Positions 26,794 through 36,805 are shown, counted from the stretch's first letter. The stretch: 64,000 nucleotides of DNA from Pseudomonadota bacterium (GCA_018830485.1 JAHJRQ010000010.1:1-64000), one strand, 5' to 3'. Program-made: numbers and translations. Notes: generated by a model from the sequence alone, not told the origin.

Positions 26794-27492
26794 CTACCGC
26801 TCGCCGAACAGGGCCGTGCCCACCCGCACCAGGGTGGCGCCTTCCTCGATGGCCACCTCGAAATCCCCGGACATGCCCATGGAGAGCTGCACCATCCCAT
26901 GCCGGCCGAGGAGTCCCTGGGCGGCAAGCTCGTCCCCCAGCAACCGAAGCCGGCGGAAATAACCGCGGCTTTCCTCGGGGTCTTCGAAAAAGGGCGGCAT
27001 GGTCATGAGCCCTTGCAGCCTCAGATGCGGAAACTGTTGCAGCTCACGGCAGAGTTGCCCGGCTTCCTCCGGGGTAACCCCGGCCTTTTGCGCCTCGCCG
27101 CCCACGTTGATCTGCACCAGAACCGGCATGGTCTTGCCCAGCTCGGCGAGCCTGATTTCCAATGCCTTGGCCAGCTTGAGCCGGTCGATGGTTTCGATGC
27201 AGTCGAAAATCTCCGCCGCGATCCGGGCCTTGTTGGACTGCAAGTGCCCGATGCAATGCCAGGCCAGACCCTGACCCAAGGCCGCAACCTTCTCCTCGGC
27301 CTCCTGCAGATAGTTCTCGCCGAACACCGTCTGCCCGCACGCCATGGCCTCACGGATTACCTCAAGCGATTGGCGCTTGCTCACCGCCACCAGCCGCACC
27401 GAATCGGGGTCACGACCGACCCGCTCCGCAGCCCCCCGCATCCTGGCCCGGATTGCCTCGATATTCTCCGCCACCATTCCCATCTGCTTCAC
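26794..27492 (-). CDS. YggS/PROSC family PLP-binding protein
   Basis: The 232-aa product matches the YggS/PLPBP family: RLVAVSKRQ carries the PLP lysine, GENYLQEAEEKV and WHCIGHLQSNK are conserved, and LSMGMSGDFEVAI is the C-terminal phosphate-binding signature. The family maintains pyridoxal phosphate homeostasis and has no known catalytic activity. It starts at GTG 27492, overlapping the TatD stop as GTGA; ATG 27483 or 27477 are alternatives. Confidence 0.92.
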   Translation of the reverse strand: MKQMGMVAENIEAIRARMRGAAERVGRDPDSVRLVAVSKRQSLEVIREAMACGQTVFGENYLQEAEEKVAALGQGLAWHCIGHLQSNKARIAAEIFDCIETIDRLKLAKALEIRLAELGKTMPVLVQINVGGEAQKAGVTPEEAGQLCRELQQFPHLRLQGLMTMPPFFEDPEESRGYFRRLRLLGDELAAQGLLGRHGMVQLSMGMSGDFEVAIEEGATLVRVGTALFGER

Positions 27493-28319
27493 CGTCCTTC
27501 CAAGCCAAAAAGATGTACGGCATTGATGGTGGTCTGCCGGGCCACCTCCTCAAGAGAAACCCCTTTCAACTCCGCCACCTTCTGGGCGGTAAAAAGCATG
27601 AGCTGCGGCTCGTTGCGCCTGCCGCGCTTGGGCACAGGGGCAAGGAACGGCCCGTCCGTCTCAAGGACCAGCGAGGCAAGGGGAATCTCCCGCACCGCTT
27701 CGTGGAGCATCTCGGCCTTGGCAAAGGTCACCACCCCAGGGATGGAGATATAAAAACCCAGAGCAAGGACCCGCCGGGCAAAGACCGCATCCCCGGAAAA
27801 GCAATGCATCACCCCTCCGGCGGGAAACGGCCCGGCAGCCTCAAGGATTTCCATGACATCGTCATGGGCCTCGCGGTCATGGACCACCAGGGGCAGTTGC
27901 AGTTCCTTGGCCAGGGTGACCTGCCGGGCAAAATGCTCCTTTTGCAATGCAATTGGCGCATAATTTTTCACATAATCAAGACCGATCTCGCCGTAGGCCA
28001 CGACCCTGGGGTGGCTGCACAGCCCCCGCAACTCCGTATACGATTCCTCGCCAAGTTCCGCGACATTATGGGGATGCACCCCCACCGTGGCATAGATGCC
28101 TTGGTGCTGTTCAGCCAGAGCAATGGCCCGGCGCGAGCTTTCCAGATCGATGCCCACGGTGATGATCCGGGTGACCCCCGCAGCCGAAGCCCGTGCCAGC
28201 ACCGCATCATAATCCGCCGCATAGGCCGACATGTCGAGATGACAATGGGTATCGATCAGCACTGCCCCGTTGCCTGGAACCGGCAGGGCAATCTCTATTT
28301 TCCGGGTTGTTTTTTCCAT
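27489..28319 (-). CDS. tatD: TatD-family metal-dependent hydrolase/DNase
   Basis: The 276-aa TIM-barrel protein has the TatD ligands: THCHLD near the start, YGEIGLDY, VVHDRE, MHCFSG and LETDGPFL. TatD proteins are Mg-dependent 3'-5' exonucleases and have D-aminoacyl-tRNA deacylase activity in some organisms. It is translationally coupled with the YggS gene downstream. The N-terminal extension before IDTHCH (about 22 residues) is longer than usual, so an internal start is possible. Confidence 0.9.
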   Translation of the reverse strand: MEKTTRKIEIALPVPGNGAVLIDTHCHLDMSAYAADYDAVLARASAAGVTRIITVGIDLESSRRAIALAEQHQGIYATVGVHPHNVAELGEESYTELRGLCSHPRVVAYGEIGLDYVKNYAPIALQKEHFARQVTLAKELQLPLVVHDREAHDDVMEILEAAGPFPAGGVMHCFSGDAVFARRVLALGFYISIPGVVTFAKAEMLHEAVREIPLASLVLETDGPFLAPVPKRGRRNEPQLMLFTAQKVAELKGVSLEEVARQTTINAVHLFGLEGR

Positions 28320-28391
28320 GAAGCCTCCCTGGCCCCAGTTACTAACAGGTTTTTATTTCTTGCGCAATACAGGCAGCCCCACGGAAACCGT

Positions 28392-28421
28392 TTGACAAAC
28401 CCTTGCCCAACCGACTATGAT
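28392..28421 (+). promoter_or_regulatory. sigma70 promoter for the nitroreductase gene
   Basis: TTGACA (28392-28397), an 18-bp spacer and TATGAT (28416-28421). It is a strong match about 75 bp before the ATG. Confidence 0.65.
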
Positions 28422-28494
28422 TTTCTTGAAATTTCAGGGTGTTCCGAACAATTATCCATCTATAATACTTACAGCGCGACCCGCCCTCATCCCC

Positions 28495-29004
28495 ATGCCT
28501 TCACCGATTCTTGAAGCCATCGAACAACGGCGCAGTATCCGAAACTTCACCGAGCAGACGGTGGACAGCAACACGCTCTATGAAATCATCCAGGCCGGGG
28601 TCTGGGCGCCTTCCGGCCTGAACAACCAGCCCTGGCGGTTTGCCATTATTAGCGATGCGGCAATCCGCGGCAAGCTGGCCGAGCAGACCACCTACGGCCA
28701 TATCATCCTTGGTGCTCCTGCCCTGATCGGGGTCTATCTTGACAGGCAGGCCATGTATGACGATCTTAAAGACGCGCAATCGGCCGGGGCCTGCATCCAG
28801 AACATGCTGCTGGCCGCCGAGGCTCTCGATCTGGGAGCTGTCTGGCTCGGGCAGATTTTGAAAAACCGGGAAAAAGTCCGCAGAATTCTCGGCCTGGCCG
28901 AAAATATGGAACTGATGGCAGTCATCGCCATCGGCCACCCGAGTCGCCGCGACCAGCAATCACAGAGAAAACCCTTGGCGGAATTCATCGTCAAGGAGTT
29001 ATAA
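28495..29004 (+). CDS. nitroreductase-family flavoprotein
   Basis: The 169-aa product has the short nitroreductase fold. The FMN-binding start ILEAIEQRRSIRNFT is followed by APSGLNNQPWRFAII, then AGACIQNMLLAAEALDLGAVWLG and a C-terminal AIGHPS. The enzymes are FMN-dependent NAD(P)H oxidoreductases; the natural substrate is not deducible. ATG 28495 was chosen because homologues begin just before SPILEAI, although no good ribosome-binding site is visible. The longer frame from 28417 would begin inside the promoter. Confidence 0.85.
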   Translation: MPSPILEAIEQRRSIRNFTEQTVDSNTLYEIIQAGVWAPSGLNNQPWRFAIISDAAIRGKLAEQTTYGHIILGAPALIGVYLDRQAMYDDLKDAQSAGACIQNMLLAAEALDLGAVWLGQILKNREKVRRILGLAENMELMAVIAIGHPSRRDQQSQRKPLAEFIVKEL

Positions 29005-29041
29005 CCGTATTGTCTTTCACCCCATTACCAGGAGGCCTTTC

Positions 29042-29572
29042 ATGACAACCCCTTGCAGACCGTTTCGCACTGTTTTTCTCACAACCATTCTTGCGCTCGC
29101 AAGCCTTGCCGCCTTGAGCGGCTGCGCCGAATTGGGTATGGGCGCCAGCACCGACCAAGGTGTTTCCTCGGATCCCTTCGCCTCGTCAGCCGCTTCTTCC
29201 ACGGGACAGCCCTATCGGGCCAATGAATTCTCCGACATCCTGATCCCCAGCGAATTCGACTGGGACCGGGAAAAAAGCATGGTCGTCCGGACCGACTCCT
29301 TTGCCGGCGGGGTATTGCAATACAACGGCCGGGTCGACATCTCCTCGTCCGCCGATTTTTTCAGCAACAACATGCCCAGAAACGGCTGGAAGCTTGCGGG
29401 CTCCACCCGGTACAAGAACGTGTTGCTGGCCTTCACCAAACCGAACAAAACCTGCACCATCGTCCTGACCGAGAATAAACTGCTCATGCGCACGGAGATT
29501 GCCATCTATGTCACGGAAGACATCGCGGCAGGCCGCGTCAATTCGGCAAATCCCTTCGGTTCCGGCTTATAA
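29042..29572 (+). CDS. small lipoprotein, unknown function
   Basis: The 176-aa product has a lipoprotein signal peptide with lipobox ALSGC (Cys28) and a Ser-rich linker. The compact C-terminal domain of about 110 residues includes FNNMPRNGWKL-like sequence and KPNKTCTIVLTE. The start follows AGGAGG. It lies between nitroreductase and coaBC on the same strand with short gaps, so it may be co-transcribed. I recognise no family with confidence. Confidence 0.7.
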   Translation: MTTPCRPFRTVFLTTILALASLAALSGCAELGMGASTDQGVSSDPFASSAASSTGQPYRANEFSDILIPSEFDWDREKSMVVRTDSFAGGVLQYNGRVDISSSADFFSNNMPRNGWKLAGSTRYKNVLLAFTKPNKTCTIVLTENKLLMRTEIAIYVTEDIAAGRVNSANPFGSGL

Positions 29573-29593
29573 AAAATCAGCAGGCGCGAAGCC

Positions 29594-30805
29594 ATGTCTC
29601 TTCTCACCGACAAAAAGATCCTTTTCGGGATTACCGGAAGCATTGCCGCCTACAAGGTGGCGGACTGGGTTCGCGCCCTGCGCCGGGAAGGCTGCCAAGT
29701 CACCGTGGTCATGACCGAATCTGCCTGCCGGTTCATCAGCCCCCTGACCATGGCGGCCCTTTCCGGCAATCCGGTGCATACCGATATGTTCAGCGCCATA
29801 GCGCCGGAGACCATCCCGCACATCACCCTGGCCAAGGAGCACGACCTGCTGCTCATCGCCCCGGCCTCGGCCCAGACCATCGCCCGTCTGGCCCATGGCC
29901 TGGCCGATAATCTGCTGGCCACCATCGCCTTGGCCTCCTCCGGGCCAGTCCTGGTCTGCCCGGCCATGAACAGTGTCATGTTCCAGCATCCGGCCACCCA
30001 GGCAAACATTGCCGCCATCAGATCCCACGGGTATCAGATAATCAAGCCCGACTGCGGAAAAATGGCCTGTGGCGACGAAGGCCCCGGTCGCCTGACAGAG
30101 TGGGAAAACGTCCGGCAGGCGATCCTCACCGCCTTTGCCCCCCAGGATCTTGCCAACGAACAGGTGCTCATCACCGCAGGCCCCACCAGGGAGCCCTTTG
30201 ACCCGGTCCGTTTCTTGAGCAATCCCTCCACCGGCAAAATGGGCTATGCCCTGGCGGCCACGGCCAGACAACGGGGGGCAACGGTCACCCTGATCAGCGG
30301 CCCCGCCTCCCTAAACGTTCCGCCCGGGGTCCGGTGCATCCAAGTCACCACCGCCGCTGAAATGCAGGCGCAGGTCATGGCCAGTCTTGAAACTACGACC
30401 ATTGTCGTCAAGGCGGCCGCAGTTTCCGACTACCGGCCCGCCGAACCCCAAGCCCACAAAGTGAAGAAAGGGAAGGCCGCACTCTCCCTGCCCCTGATCG
30501 CCAACCCGGACATCCTGAAAGAACTGGGGGAACGCAAGCGCGACTCCGCGAAGTTCCCCGTGCTCATCGGCTTTGCCGCGGAGAGCCGGGATCACCTCAA
30601 GGAGGGAGCGAGAAAACTGCAGGAAAAGAATCTTGACCTGATCGTGGTCAACGATATTAGCGGAACGGAAACCGGTTTTGCGGCCGACACCAACCGGGTC
30701 ACCCTGCTTGACCGCAATGGCGCCCAGGAAGAGGTGCCGCTCTTAAGCAAGGAGGAAGCAGCCCACCGGATCTGGGATGCGGTGACCAGGCTGCTTGAGG
30801 CATAA
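29594..30805 (+). CDS. coaBC: bifunctional phosphopantothenoylcysteine decarboxylase/synthetase
   Basis: The 403-aa fusion makes 4'-phosphopantetheine from phosphopantothenate and cysteine in CoA synthesis. The N-terminal CoaC flavoprotein has GITGSIAAYK, the histidine in IPHITLAKEHD, PAMNSVM and the substrate clamp MACGDEGPGRL. The C-terminal CoaB half has ITAGPTREPFDPVRF, SNPSTGKMGYALA, and AAAVSDYRP with a following lysine. The length is standard. CoaE is encoded elsewhere in this window (50853-51473). Confidence 0.95.
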   Translation: MSLLTDKKILFGITGSIAAYKVADWVRALRREGCQVTVVMTESACRFISPLTMAALSGNPVHTDMFSAIAPETIPHITLAKEHDLLLIAPASAQTIARLAHGLADNLLATIALASSGPVLVCPAMNSVMFQHPATQANIAAIRSHGYQIIKPDCGKMACGDEGPGRLTEWENVRQAILTAFAPQDLANEQVLITAGPTREPFDPVRFLSNPSTGKMGYALAATARQRGATVTLISGPASLNVPPGVRCIQVTTAAEMQAQVMASLETTTIVVKAAAVSDYRPAEPQAHKVKKGKAALSLPLIANPDILKELGERKRDSAKFPVLIGFAAESRDHLKEGARKLQEKNLDLIVVNDISGTETGFAADTNRVTLLDRNGAQEEVPLLSKEEAAHRIWDAVTRLLEA

Positions 30806-30808
30806 CCG

Positions 30809-31291
30809 TTATTTTTTGGTGCGCCGCTGCATTTCCTCGTGAAAATCCGGATAGAGCTTCTTGACGCAGTCCGGACAGATGCCGTGACTGAACAGGGCGC
30901 TGGAATGCTTGCTGATATATTCCTCTATCTGACTCCAGTAGCCGCTGTCATCCCGGATCTTTTTGCATGAGGCGCAGATGGGCAGAAAGCCGCTCAAGAC
31001 CTTCACCTCCTGCATGGCCTTTTGCAGATGGATAATGAGCTGCTCTTTCTCCGCCTCTGTCCGTTTGCGTTCCTCTATTTCCTGAACAAGTTTCCCGTTG
31101 ACGGCGTCAAGCTCCCTGGTCCGCTCGCCGATCTTCTTTTCCAGATTGCAATAGATATCCAGGTACTTGGAGGTGGCGTCCTCATATTCTTCCCTGGTCA
31201 GGCGAAGCTCGTTGCCAAGGTGACGCACCTCTGTTTCAAGCTCCTGAATACGCTGGATGCGTTGCTGAAGATCCGCTTCGCTGCAGCTCAT
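30809..31291 (-). CDS. coiled-coil protein with C-terminal Cys module
   Basis: The 160-aa product begins with a long coiled coil (about 5-100, containing EKKIGERTRELDAVNGKLVQ). It ends with the module FLPICASCKKIRDDSGYWSQ..., then GICPDCVKKLYPDF. That C-terminal module is common at the end of PAS/response-regulator proteins in this phylum, where it often follows a helical linker. The CxxC pairs may bind a metal. ATG 31291 overlaps the HDOD stop as ATGA, so it is coupled to that gene. It looks like a free-standing signalling output or adaptor. Confidence 0.75.
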   Translation of the reverse strand: MSCSEADLQQRIQRIQELETEVRHLGNELRLTREEYEDATSKYLDIYCNLEKKIGERTRELDAVNGKLVQEIEERKRTEAEKEQLIIHLQKAMQEVKVLSGFLPICASCKKIRDDSGYWSQIEEYISKHSSALFSHGICPDCVKKLYPDFHEEMQRRTKK

Positions 31292-32172
31292 GCGATCAGA
31301 TATCCTTTCTGCTCGATTTTCCCCAGATCCTCCCTGACGATCTCGATGATGGCGCGCAAGGCATACCACTGGAGGCCAAGATCCCGGACATACTGCTGGA
31401 GAATCTCCCGGTCGGGAAGCGGTATGGCGACGTAACCATATCCCTGTTCAAACATGAGATAGTCGGCGATGAAGATTGCTTTTACAAACAGGCGGTGTTC
31501 TTCCCTGGCGCCCTCGGGATTGTGATGAAAGCCTATGCCGTCGATGAGTTCCGCCGGAAAATTCCAGTTCTCGGCCAACCCCTTGCCGACCAAGCCATGG
31601 TCGTAGCCAAAGCAGGAAATTTCACCGTCGGTCAGCTGTTGGGGTGTATCCTCCAAGATCCGCACCAGATGGATGAATTCCCGGTGCAGGAGCTGATCTT
31701 CGACAATGACTCCGATGTCGTGCATCAACCCGGCGGCATAGGCATTGTTTCCTTTCTCGCCGAACTCCCGCCGGTAAATGGTCTTGGCAAGAAGGGCGAC
31801 GCCCAGGCTGTGGCGCCACAACTGCAACCGCGAATAGCCGCAGGCGGGCGTGCCGCCACGGTAGAGTTCGCTCATCTTCTGGGTGAGGATGATCTCCTTG
31901 AGCGTGTCAAACCCTATCCAGATCAGGGCCTGCTGGATATCGCTGATGGTCTTGGAGGTGGCGTAGTAGGATGAATTGGCGACCCGAAGAATCTTTGCCG
32001 TCAGCGGCGGGTCAAGTTCAATAAGCCTTATGAGATCAGAGGATCTGGCGGCAGGATCGCTGATCAGGGACAATATCCCGCCCACCGTCCCTTTGATGGA
32101 GGAAAGGGTCGAGGTTTCGACAAGTTCCAGCAGACGGGACAGGGAAACGTTGGGGTTTTTCTCGGTATCCAT
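31288..32172 (-). CDS. HDOD-domain signalling protein
   Basis: The 294-aa product has the HDOD layout: helical start, LIRLIELDPPLTAKILRVANSS, then WRHSLGVALLAKTI, AGLMHDIGVIVEDQLL and FGYDHGLVGKGLAENW. An HD pair is present in LMHDIG, but most HDOD proteins are not phosphohydrolases and serve as regulators in signalling cascades. It is translated in tandem with the coiled-coil protein, suggesting a working pair. Confidence 0.87.
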   Translation of the reverse strand: MDTEKNPNVSLSRLLELVETSTLSSIKGTVGGILSLISDPAARSSDLIRLIELDPPLTAKILRVANSSYYATSKTISDIQQALIWIGFDTLKEIILTQKMSELYRGGTPACGYSRLQLWRHSLGVALLAKTIYRREFGEKGNNAYAAGLMHDIGVIVEDQLLHREFIHLVRILEDTPQQLTDGEISCFGYDHGLVGKGLAENWNFPAELIDGIGFHHNPEGAREEHRLFVKAIFIADYLMFEQGYGYVAIPLPDREILQQYVRDLGLQWYALRAIIEIVREDLGKIEQKGYLIA

Positions 32173-32277
32173 GGAGCTCGCCTTCGGTGAGGATTAAGAG
32201 AGCAAAAACGGCTCCTGCCTCCGGGGAGTTCGCCTTTTCCCCTCTCCCGGGAAAAACCAAAAACAGGGACGGATATC

Positions 32278-33336
32278 CTACAAAACCGGAGGGCCGACAA
32301 CATCTCCCCGGCGCACCTCGTGAGTGCTCCGTTTCGTCACCACCGCAGCCGCGGTCGTTGCCGAAACCCGCAGGATCATAATCTCGCCGGAAGCCCTCCC
32401 CTCGGATGGATCCGCCCCGACAACCGACAACAGGTGTCCGGGCGCAAGACCCTGATCCGCGCCGATATTGAGATAGACAAGATCCTCGGGCCCGGCAAAT
32501 TGACGCATCATATGAAACGCCACAACCGATCCAGTTGCAGAGGCTGGCCCGGGCTGGATCGGAAGCTCGGAAACATTAGGGAACGCAGGAACCTGCCCCA
32601 AAAGATCACCGGTTTTCACCTCGGCAAAAACGCGCCGGATAACCCCCTGCTGCCGGGTCCCGTCCGAGACAACAACCTCGATAACGCCGATATCCGCCAG
32701 CAACCGTCCAGGACTAGAACCGAAATAGGAAAGGGATTCGACCTTGCCCATATCCCGGTATACCCCGAATTGCTGGCCAATCTGCGCACCGGGGGCAGAG
32801 ATCAGAATGGTCTCGCCGAGAGCCGCGCCATGCCAGCCCTGTTCGGTATGCAACACCCGCCCCGCGTTGGGCATATCGTTGGTGACCATGCCTACTCCCT
32901 GGGTATCATAACGGGCCGGGATATTGCCCATGCCTGCCCGGGCCTGTTCCCCGTTACCGGGCAGATCTTTTTTCACCACCACAATGGGCAGCGGTTCGGA
33001 AGAAGACGTCATTCCGGCCCGGGCAAGGGCGGAAGGCCCCGACTCAACCGGAGCGACATTCTCCCCGCCGGACATTGCCCGTGCCGGAGCTGAATCCAAG
33101 CCGGGGATCCTGACGATCTGGCCGGGCAGGATCAGGTCGGGGTTGGAAATTTCAGGATTAAGCCTCCAGATTTCCGGCCAGAGCAGCGGATTATTGAGGT
33201 AGCCCCCGCTCAAATCCCACAGGGTGTCGCCCTTTTGCACCGCATGCGTGGTGTTATTTTCCGCCAAAAGATCCCTGACGCCAAAAACTCCGCAGACAGA
33301 GGCGATGATAACCGTACTCGCAACAATTTTTTTCAT
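32278..33336 (-). CDS. secreted LysM-domain protein
   Basis: The 352-aa product has a signal peptide (MKKIVASTVIIASVCGVFG). A LysM module near 30-75 (HAVQKGDTLWDLS and NPDLILPGQIVRIP) should bind peptidoglycan. The C-terminal 200 residues look beta-rich and are not recognised. ATG 33336 was chosen because AAAGGAG precedes it and the signal peptide begins there; the longer open frame to 33657 runs back into the copper ATPase gene. It probably acts in the periplasm. Confidence 0.82.
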   Translation of the reverse strand: MKKIVASTVIIASVCGVFGVRDLLAENNTTHAVQKGDTLWDLSGGYLNNPLLWPEIWRLNPEISNPDLILPGQIVRIPGLDSAPARAMSGGENVAPVESGPSALARAGMTSSSEPLPIVVVKKDLPGNGEQARAGMGNIPARYDTQGVGMVTNDMPNAGRVLHTEQGWHGAALGETILISAPGAQIGQQFGVYRDMGKVESLSYFGSSPGRLLADIGVIEVVVSDGTRQQGVIRRVFAEVKTGDLLGQVPAFPNVSELPIQPGPASATGSVVAFHMMRQFAGPEDLVYLNIGADQGLAPGHLLSVVGADPSEGRASGEIMILRVSATTAAAVVTKRSTHEVRRGDVVGPPVL

Positions 33337-33473
33337 GCAATGCTCCTTTCGAAACGGACACGAGACAAACGGGGAAAACCAGCCGCACATTACGAGACCA
33401 ATTGTATCATCTACGCAAGATTTCAGAAGATTGTCAAGCCGAGGCTGTGAATCTCCGGATTTTAAAACGCCGG

Positions 33474-35987
33474 TTAATGGCTTCTGTTGACGGTCGGCGG
33501 ATTGAAAAAGCGCAAACGCAGGGCATTGGAAACCACGGAAACCGAACTCATGGCCATGGCCCCGCCGGCGATCATGGGGTTCAAGGTCGGCCCGCCGAAG
33601 AGGTACAAAACCCCGGCGGCCACCGGAATGCCGATGATATTGTAGATGAAGGCCCAAAAGAGATTCTGCTTGATATTGCGCATGGTGGCGCGGCTCAAGG
33701 AAAGCGCGGCGAGCAGACCGGAGAGGTGGCCCTTCATCAGTACGATATCGCCGGACTCGATGGCGACGTCGATGCCGGTGCCCATGGCAATGCCGACATC
33801 CGCCTTGGCCAGGGCCGGCGCGTCGTTGATGCCGTCGCCCACCATGGCTACCCGGAATCCCTCTGCCTGGAGGGCCGCCACCTTTTCCACCTTCTGGTCC
33901 GGGAGCACCTGGGCAAAGACCTCGCTGATCCCGGCCTGGGCAGCAATGGCCCGGGCGGTAATCTCATTATCGCCGGTAAGCATGAAGATCTTGATTCCCA
34001 TTCCCTGCAGAGCGCTGATGGTCGCGGGCACCTCTGCCTTCAGCCGGTCGGCGATGGCCAACAGGGCGATAAGCCTGCCCTCGGCCGCACAGTAAAGCGC
34101 GGTCTTGCCGTCCCCGGCAAAACCGTGGGCGATTTGCTCAACCGCCATGCCAAACCCGGTCAGATTCTGCTCCGCCATGAACTCCCGGTTGCCGAGCAAA
34201 ATATTCTGCTCGGCAACCATGGCCCGGATACCCCGGCCAGGAACCGCCTCGAAATACGAAGGCTCGGCCAGGGTCAAGCCCTTTTCCCTGGCCGCACTGA
34301 CAATGGCCTCGGCCAGGGGATGTTCCGAGCCGCTCTCGGCGCTGGCAACCAGGAAGAGGATATGGCCGGCATCCATCTCCGCGGCGATCGGTTGCAGGTC
34401 GGTCAACTCCGGACGGCCATGGGTCAGGGTTCCGGTCTTGTCAAAAACCACGGCATTGATCTTCTGCGCCATCTCCAACGCCTCGCCGCTTTTCACCAGC
34501 ACCCCCAACTGAGCCCCGCGCCCGGTGCCGACCATGATCGAGGTCGGGGTGGCCAGCCCCATGGCGCAGGGGCAGGCAATGACCAGCACGGCGATGAAGA
34601 TCCGCAGGGCAAAGGAAAACTCGGCCTGACCGATGAAATACCAGGACAACCCGGCGAGAATGGCAAAAACGATGACAGTGGGAACGAAATAGAGGCTGAT
34701 GCGATCCGCCAGGTTGGCGATGGGCGCTTTGGAGCCTTGGGCCTCGCGGACCATGGTGATGATCCGGGCCAGCACCGTGTCTTGGCCCACCTTCTCGGCC
34801 CGCATCTGCAATAAGCCGTTTTTGTTCAAGGTGGCGCCCACCACCGAATCGCCGGCCTCCTTGGAAACCGGCAGGGATTCGCCGGTGAGCATGGACTCGT
34901 CCACACTGGAGCGGCCCTTGATCACCGAGCCGTCCACCGGGATGCGCTCACCCGGCTTGACCAGCAGGATATCGCCGGCCTCGATCTCGGCCACGGGAAT
35001 CTTTTTCTGCTCCTCCCCTCCATCCACCAGCAAGGTGGCCTCCTCCGGCGCCAGGGCCATGAGCTGGCGGATGGCGTCCGAGGTGCGCACCTTGGAGCGG
35101 GCCTCCAGGTACTTGCCCAGGGAAACCAGGGCGATGAGCACCCCGGCCGACTCAAAATAGAGATCCATGACCCTGGCCATAACCTCGATGCCCAAGCCGA
35201 TCTCGATCAGGTTCCAGGTGCTGTAGACAAAGGCGGCCCCGGTGCCGACGGCGATGAGCGAATCCATGTTGGGCGCGCCGCGCCAGAGAGCCGGAAAACC
35301 GAGCTGATAAAAATTCCGGCCCGACCACATGATCGGCAGCACCAGAAGAAACTGGACACAAGCGAAGGTGAACGGCGCGTGATGGGGGGCGAGAAACACG
35401 GGCAACGGTAGCCCGGCCATCTCACCCATGGAAAGAAGCAGCAGCAAGACGGCAAAGGCAAAGGCCGGATAGAGGCGTTTTTCCATGGCAACAAGCCGGA
35501 TGAGGGCCTCCTCCTGCTGCCGCGTAAAATCAGATCCTCCAGCCGGGCCAGCCACCTTGGCCTTGAAACCGAGGCGCTCGATACCCTCGCGGATCTGCCG
35601 CTGGCTGACAACCTTCGGGTCAAAAACCACCATTGCCGATTCGGTGGCGAGATTCACCTGCATACTCCGCACCCCGGCCATGCCCCCCACCACCTTTTCG
35701 ATCCGGGCGGAGCAGGAGGCGCAGGTCATGCCGGTGATGGCCAGAGCCAGCCTGGCTTCCTTCTCCGGCAGCACCAGCTCGAAACCAAGGGTCTTGACGA
35801 TTGCGGCGATATCGGCAAGGCTGAGCCGGCCCGGCTCCCACTCCACCTCCAGGCTCTCGGCGGCAAGGTTCACCGCTGCCGCCGCAATGCCCTCGGTGGA
35901 ACCAAGCACCTTTTCGATGCGGGAGGAACAGGATGCACAGTGCATGCCCCGGATGGCGACCCGCTGCTTGTCGGTTGACGGTGTCAT
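33474..35987 (-). CDS. copA: copper-translocating P1B-type ATPase
   Basis: The product has two N-terminal heavy-metal domains (GMHCASC near 14-20 and GMTCASC near 77-83), about eight transmembrane helices, the TGES phosphatase loop, the CPC metal motif ([11 protein letters not shown]), the phosphorylation motif DKTGTLT and the hinge [13 protein letters not shown] with these metal domains indicates Cu(I) export. ATG 35987 follows GGAG; the frame to 36026 is a less likely extension. A copper chaperone is divergently encoded upstream. Confidence 0.94.
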   Translation of the reverse strand: MTPSTDKQRVAIRGMHCASCSSRIEKVLGSTEGIAAAAVNLAAESLEVEWEPGRLSLADIAAIVKTLGFELVLPEKEARLALAITGMTCASCSARIEKVVGGMAGVRSMQVNLATESAMVVFDPKVVSQRQIREGIERLGFKAKVAGPAGGSDFTRQQEEALIRLVAMEKRLYPAFAFAVLLLLLSMGEMAGLPLPVFLAPHHAPFTFACVQFLLVLPIMWSGRNFYQLGFPALWRGAPNMDSLIAVGTGAAFVYSTWNLIEIGLGIEVMARVMDLYFESAGVLIALVSLGKYLEARSKVRTSDAIRQLMALAPEEATLLVDGGEEQKKIPVAEIEAGDILLVKPGERIPVDGSVIKGRSSVDESMLTGESLPVSKEAGDSVVGATLNKNGLLQMRAEKVGQDTVLARIITMVREAQGSKAPIANLADRISLYFVPTVIVFAILAGLSWYFIGQAEFSFALRIFIAVLVIACPCAMGLATPTSIMVGTGRGAQLGVLVKSGEALEMAQKINAVVFDKTGTLTHGRPELTDLQPIAAEMDAGHILFLVASAESGSEHPLAEAIVSAAREKGLTLAEPSYFEAVPGRGIRAMVAEQNILLGNREFMAEQNLTGFGMAVEQIAHGFAGDGKTALYCAAEGRLIALLAIADRLKAEVPATISALQGMGIKIFMLTGDNEITARAIAAQAGISEVFAQVLPDQKVEKVAALQAEGFRVAMVGDGINDAPALAKADVGIAMGTGIDVAIESGDIVLMKGHLSGLLAALSLSRATMRNIKQNLFWAFIYNIIGIPVAAGVLYLFGGPTLNPMIAGGAMAMSSVSVVSNALRLRFFNPPTVNRSH

Positions 35988-36063
35988 GTGTACATTGCTC
36001 CGGTATTGATTGCTTTTCCCTTGCACAGTTAAATTGCGCAGACGTGTAAAAAATCATTTGCGC

Positions 36064-36091
36064 CTGACAATACTTTAGTTTTTACTATAAT
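36064..36091 (+). promoter_or_regulatory. promoter of the copper chaperone gene
   Basis: CTGACA (36064-36069), a 16-bp spacer and a perfect TATAAT (36086-36091). The spacer is not the 19 bp typical of MerR/CueR promoters, and no CueR operator is evident. Confidence 0.55.
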
Positions 36092-36134
36092 CCTTTTCCA
36101 CCATTACTCTCAAACACATCCCAAGGAGTCTCCC

Positions 36135-36335
36135 ATGCCGACCATCCAGATCAAAGGCATGCGCTGCGGCCACTGCGCGGCTTCGGTCACTTCGGCCTTG
36201 AACACCATCGACGGCATCAGCGGGACAACCATCGCTTTGGACGCAGGCGAGGCCACCTTCAACCAAGGCAAGGATGTACCCATGGCCGACATCAAAAAGG
36301 CCATCGCCGCCATCGGCTTCGAGGTGGTGGAGTAA
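36135..36335 (+). CDS. CopZ-like copper chaperone
   Basis: The 66-aa single heavy-metal-associated domain has the Cu(I) motif GMRCGHC near residues 8-14 and the usual beta-alpha-beta-beta-alpha-beta length. It should hand Cu(I) to the ATPase encoded divergently next to it. AAGGAG precedes the ATG. Confidence 0.9.
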   Translation: MPTIQIKGMRCGHCAASVTSALNTIDGISGTTIALDAGEATFNQGKDVPMADIKKAIAAIGFEVVE

Positions 36336-36374
36336 ACGCAGGCCGCGCCGGACAGATTCCGGCGCGCCAAAAAA

Positions 36375-36668
36375 CTACAACACCATCACCACGGCCGAAT
36401 GCTCTTTGAAGGCCAGGTACTGAGCCTCGCGGTCCTCGGCGCTGCGCACCACCAGCTCCACGTCCAAGCAAAGATACTTGCCGTTACTGCTGGAATTGGA
36501 GAGTGACACCAAACATTCCCGCGCCTGAACAACCTCGGCAATGGCCCCCCGCAGCTCCCCCTGCTCCCTGCCGATGATCTTGTACACCCACGAACAGGGG
36601 TACTCCATTTCGATCTTTTGCTTGCAACCGTTCAACAACACCGCCAGCCTCCGCTCGGCATTTTTCAT
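36375..36668 (-). CDS. DUF493/YbeD-family protein
   Basis: The 97-aa product matches the YbeD/DUF493 ACT-like fold: EYPCSWVYKIIGREQGELRG, then SSNGKYLCLDVELVV and a C-terminal HSAVVMVL. In E. coli the gene sits next to lipoate synthesis, but its role is unknown. The frame is open further upstream to 36743. The ATG at 36668 is chosen because the fold begins shortly after it. Confidence 0.7.
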   Translation of the reverse strand: MKNAERRLAVLLNGCKQKIEMEYPCSWVYKIIGREQGELRGAIAEVVQARECLVSLSNSSSNGKYLCLDVELVVRSAEDREAQYLAFKEHSAVVMVL

Positions 36669-36776
36669 CCCGCATAAGGGGAAAACACTCGTAATTTTAT
36701 ACTTTACCAGACCACCCGCCTTTCGCCAACAGCAAGCCGGCAAACGAAAGCACGGACTTTACTTCCCGAAAAAAAT

Positions 36777-36805
36777 TACACCATTTTTGCTTTATTCTGT
36801 ATAAT
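36777..36805 (+). promoter_or_regulatory. putative promoter of the Slam-like/FecR/cyclase operon
   Basis: TACACC (36777-36782), 17 bp, then TATAAT (36800-36805). The -10 is perfect and the -35 is poor, as in activator-dependent promoters. It lies 54 bp before the first ATG. Confidence 0.45.

Noticed and set aside
35988-36134. Possible CueR operator between copA and the copper chaperone
   Set aside because: The visible promoter has a 16-bp spacer and no clear dyad like the MerR family sites.
36340-36374. GC-rich hairpin between the convergent copper chaperone and DUF493 genes
   Set aside because: No T run follows it on either strand, so I did not call it a terminator.
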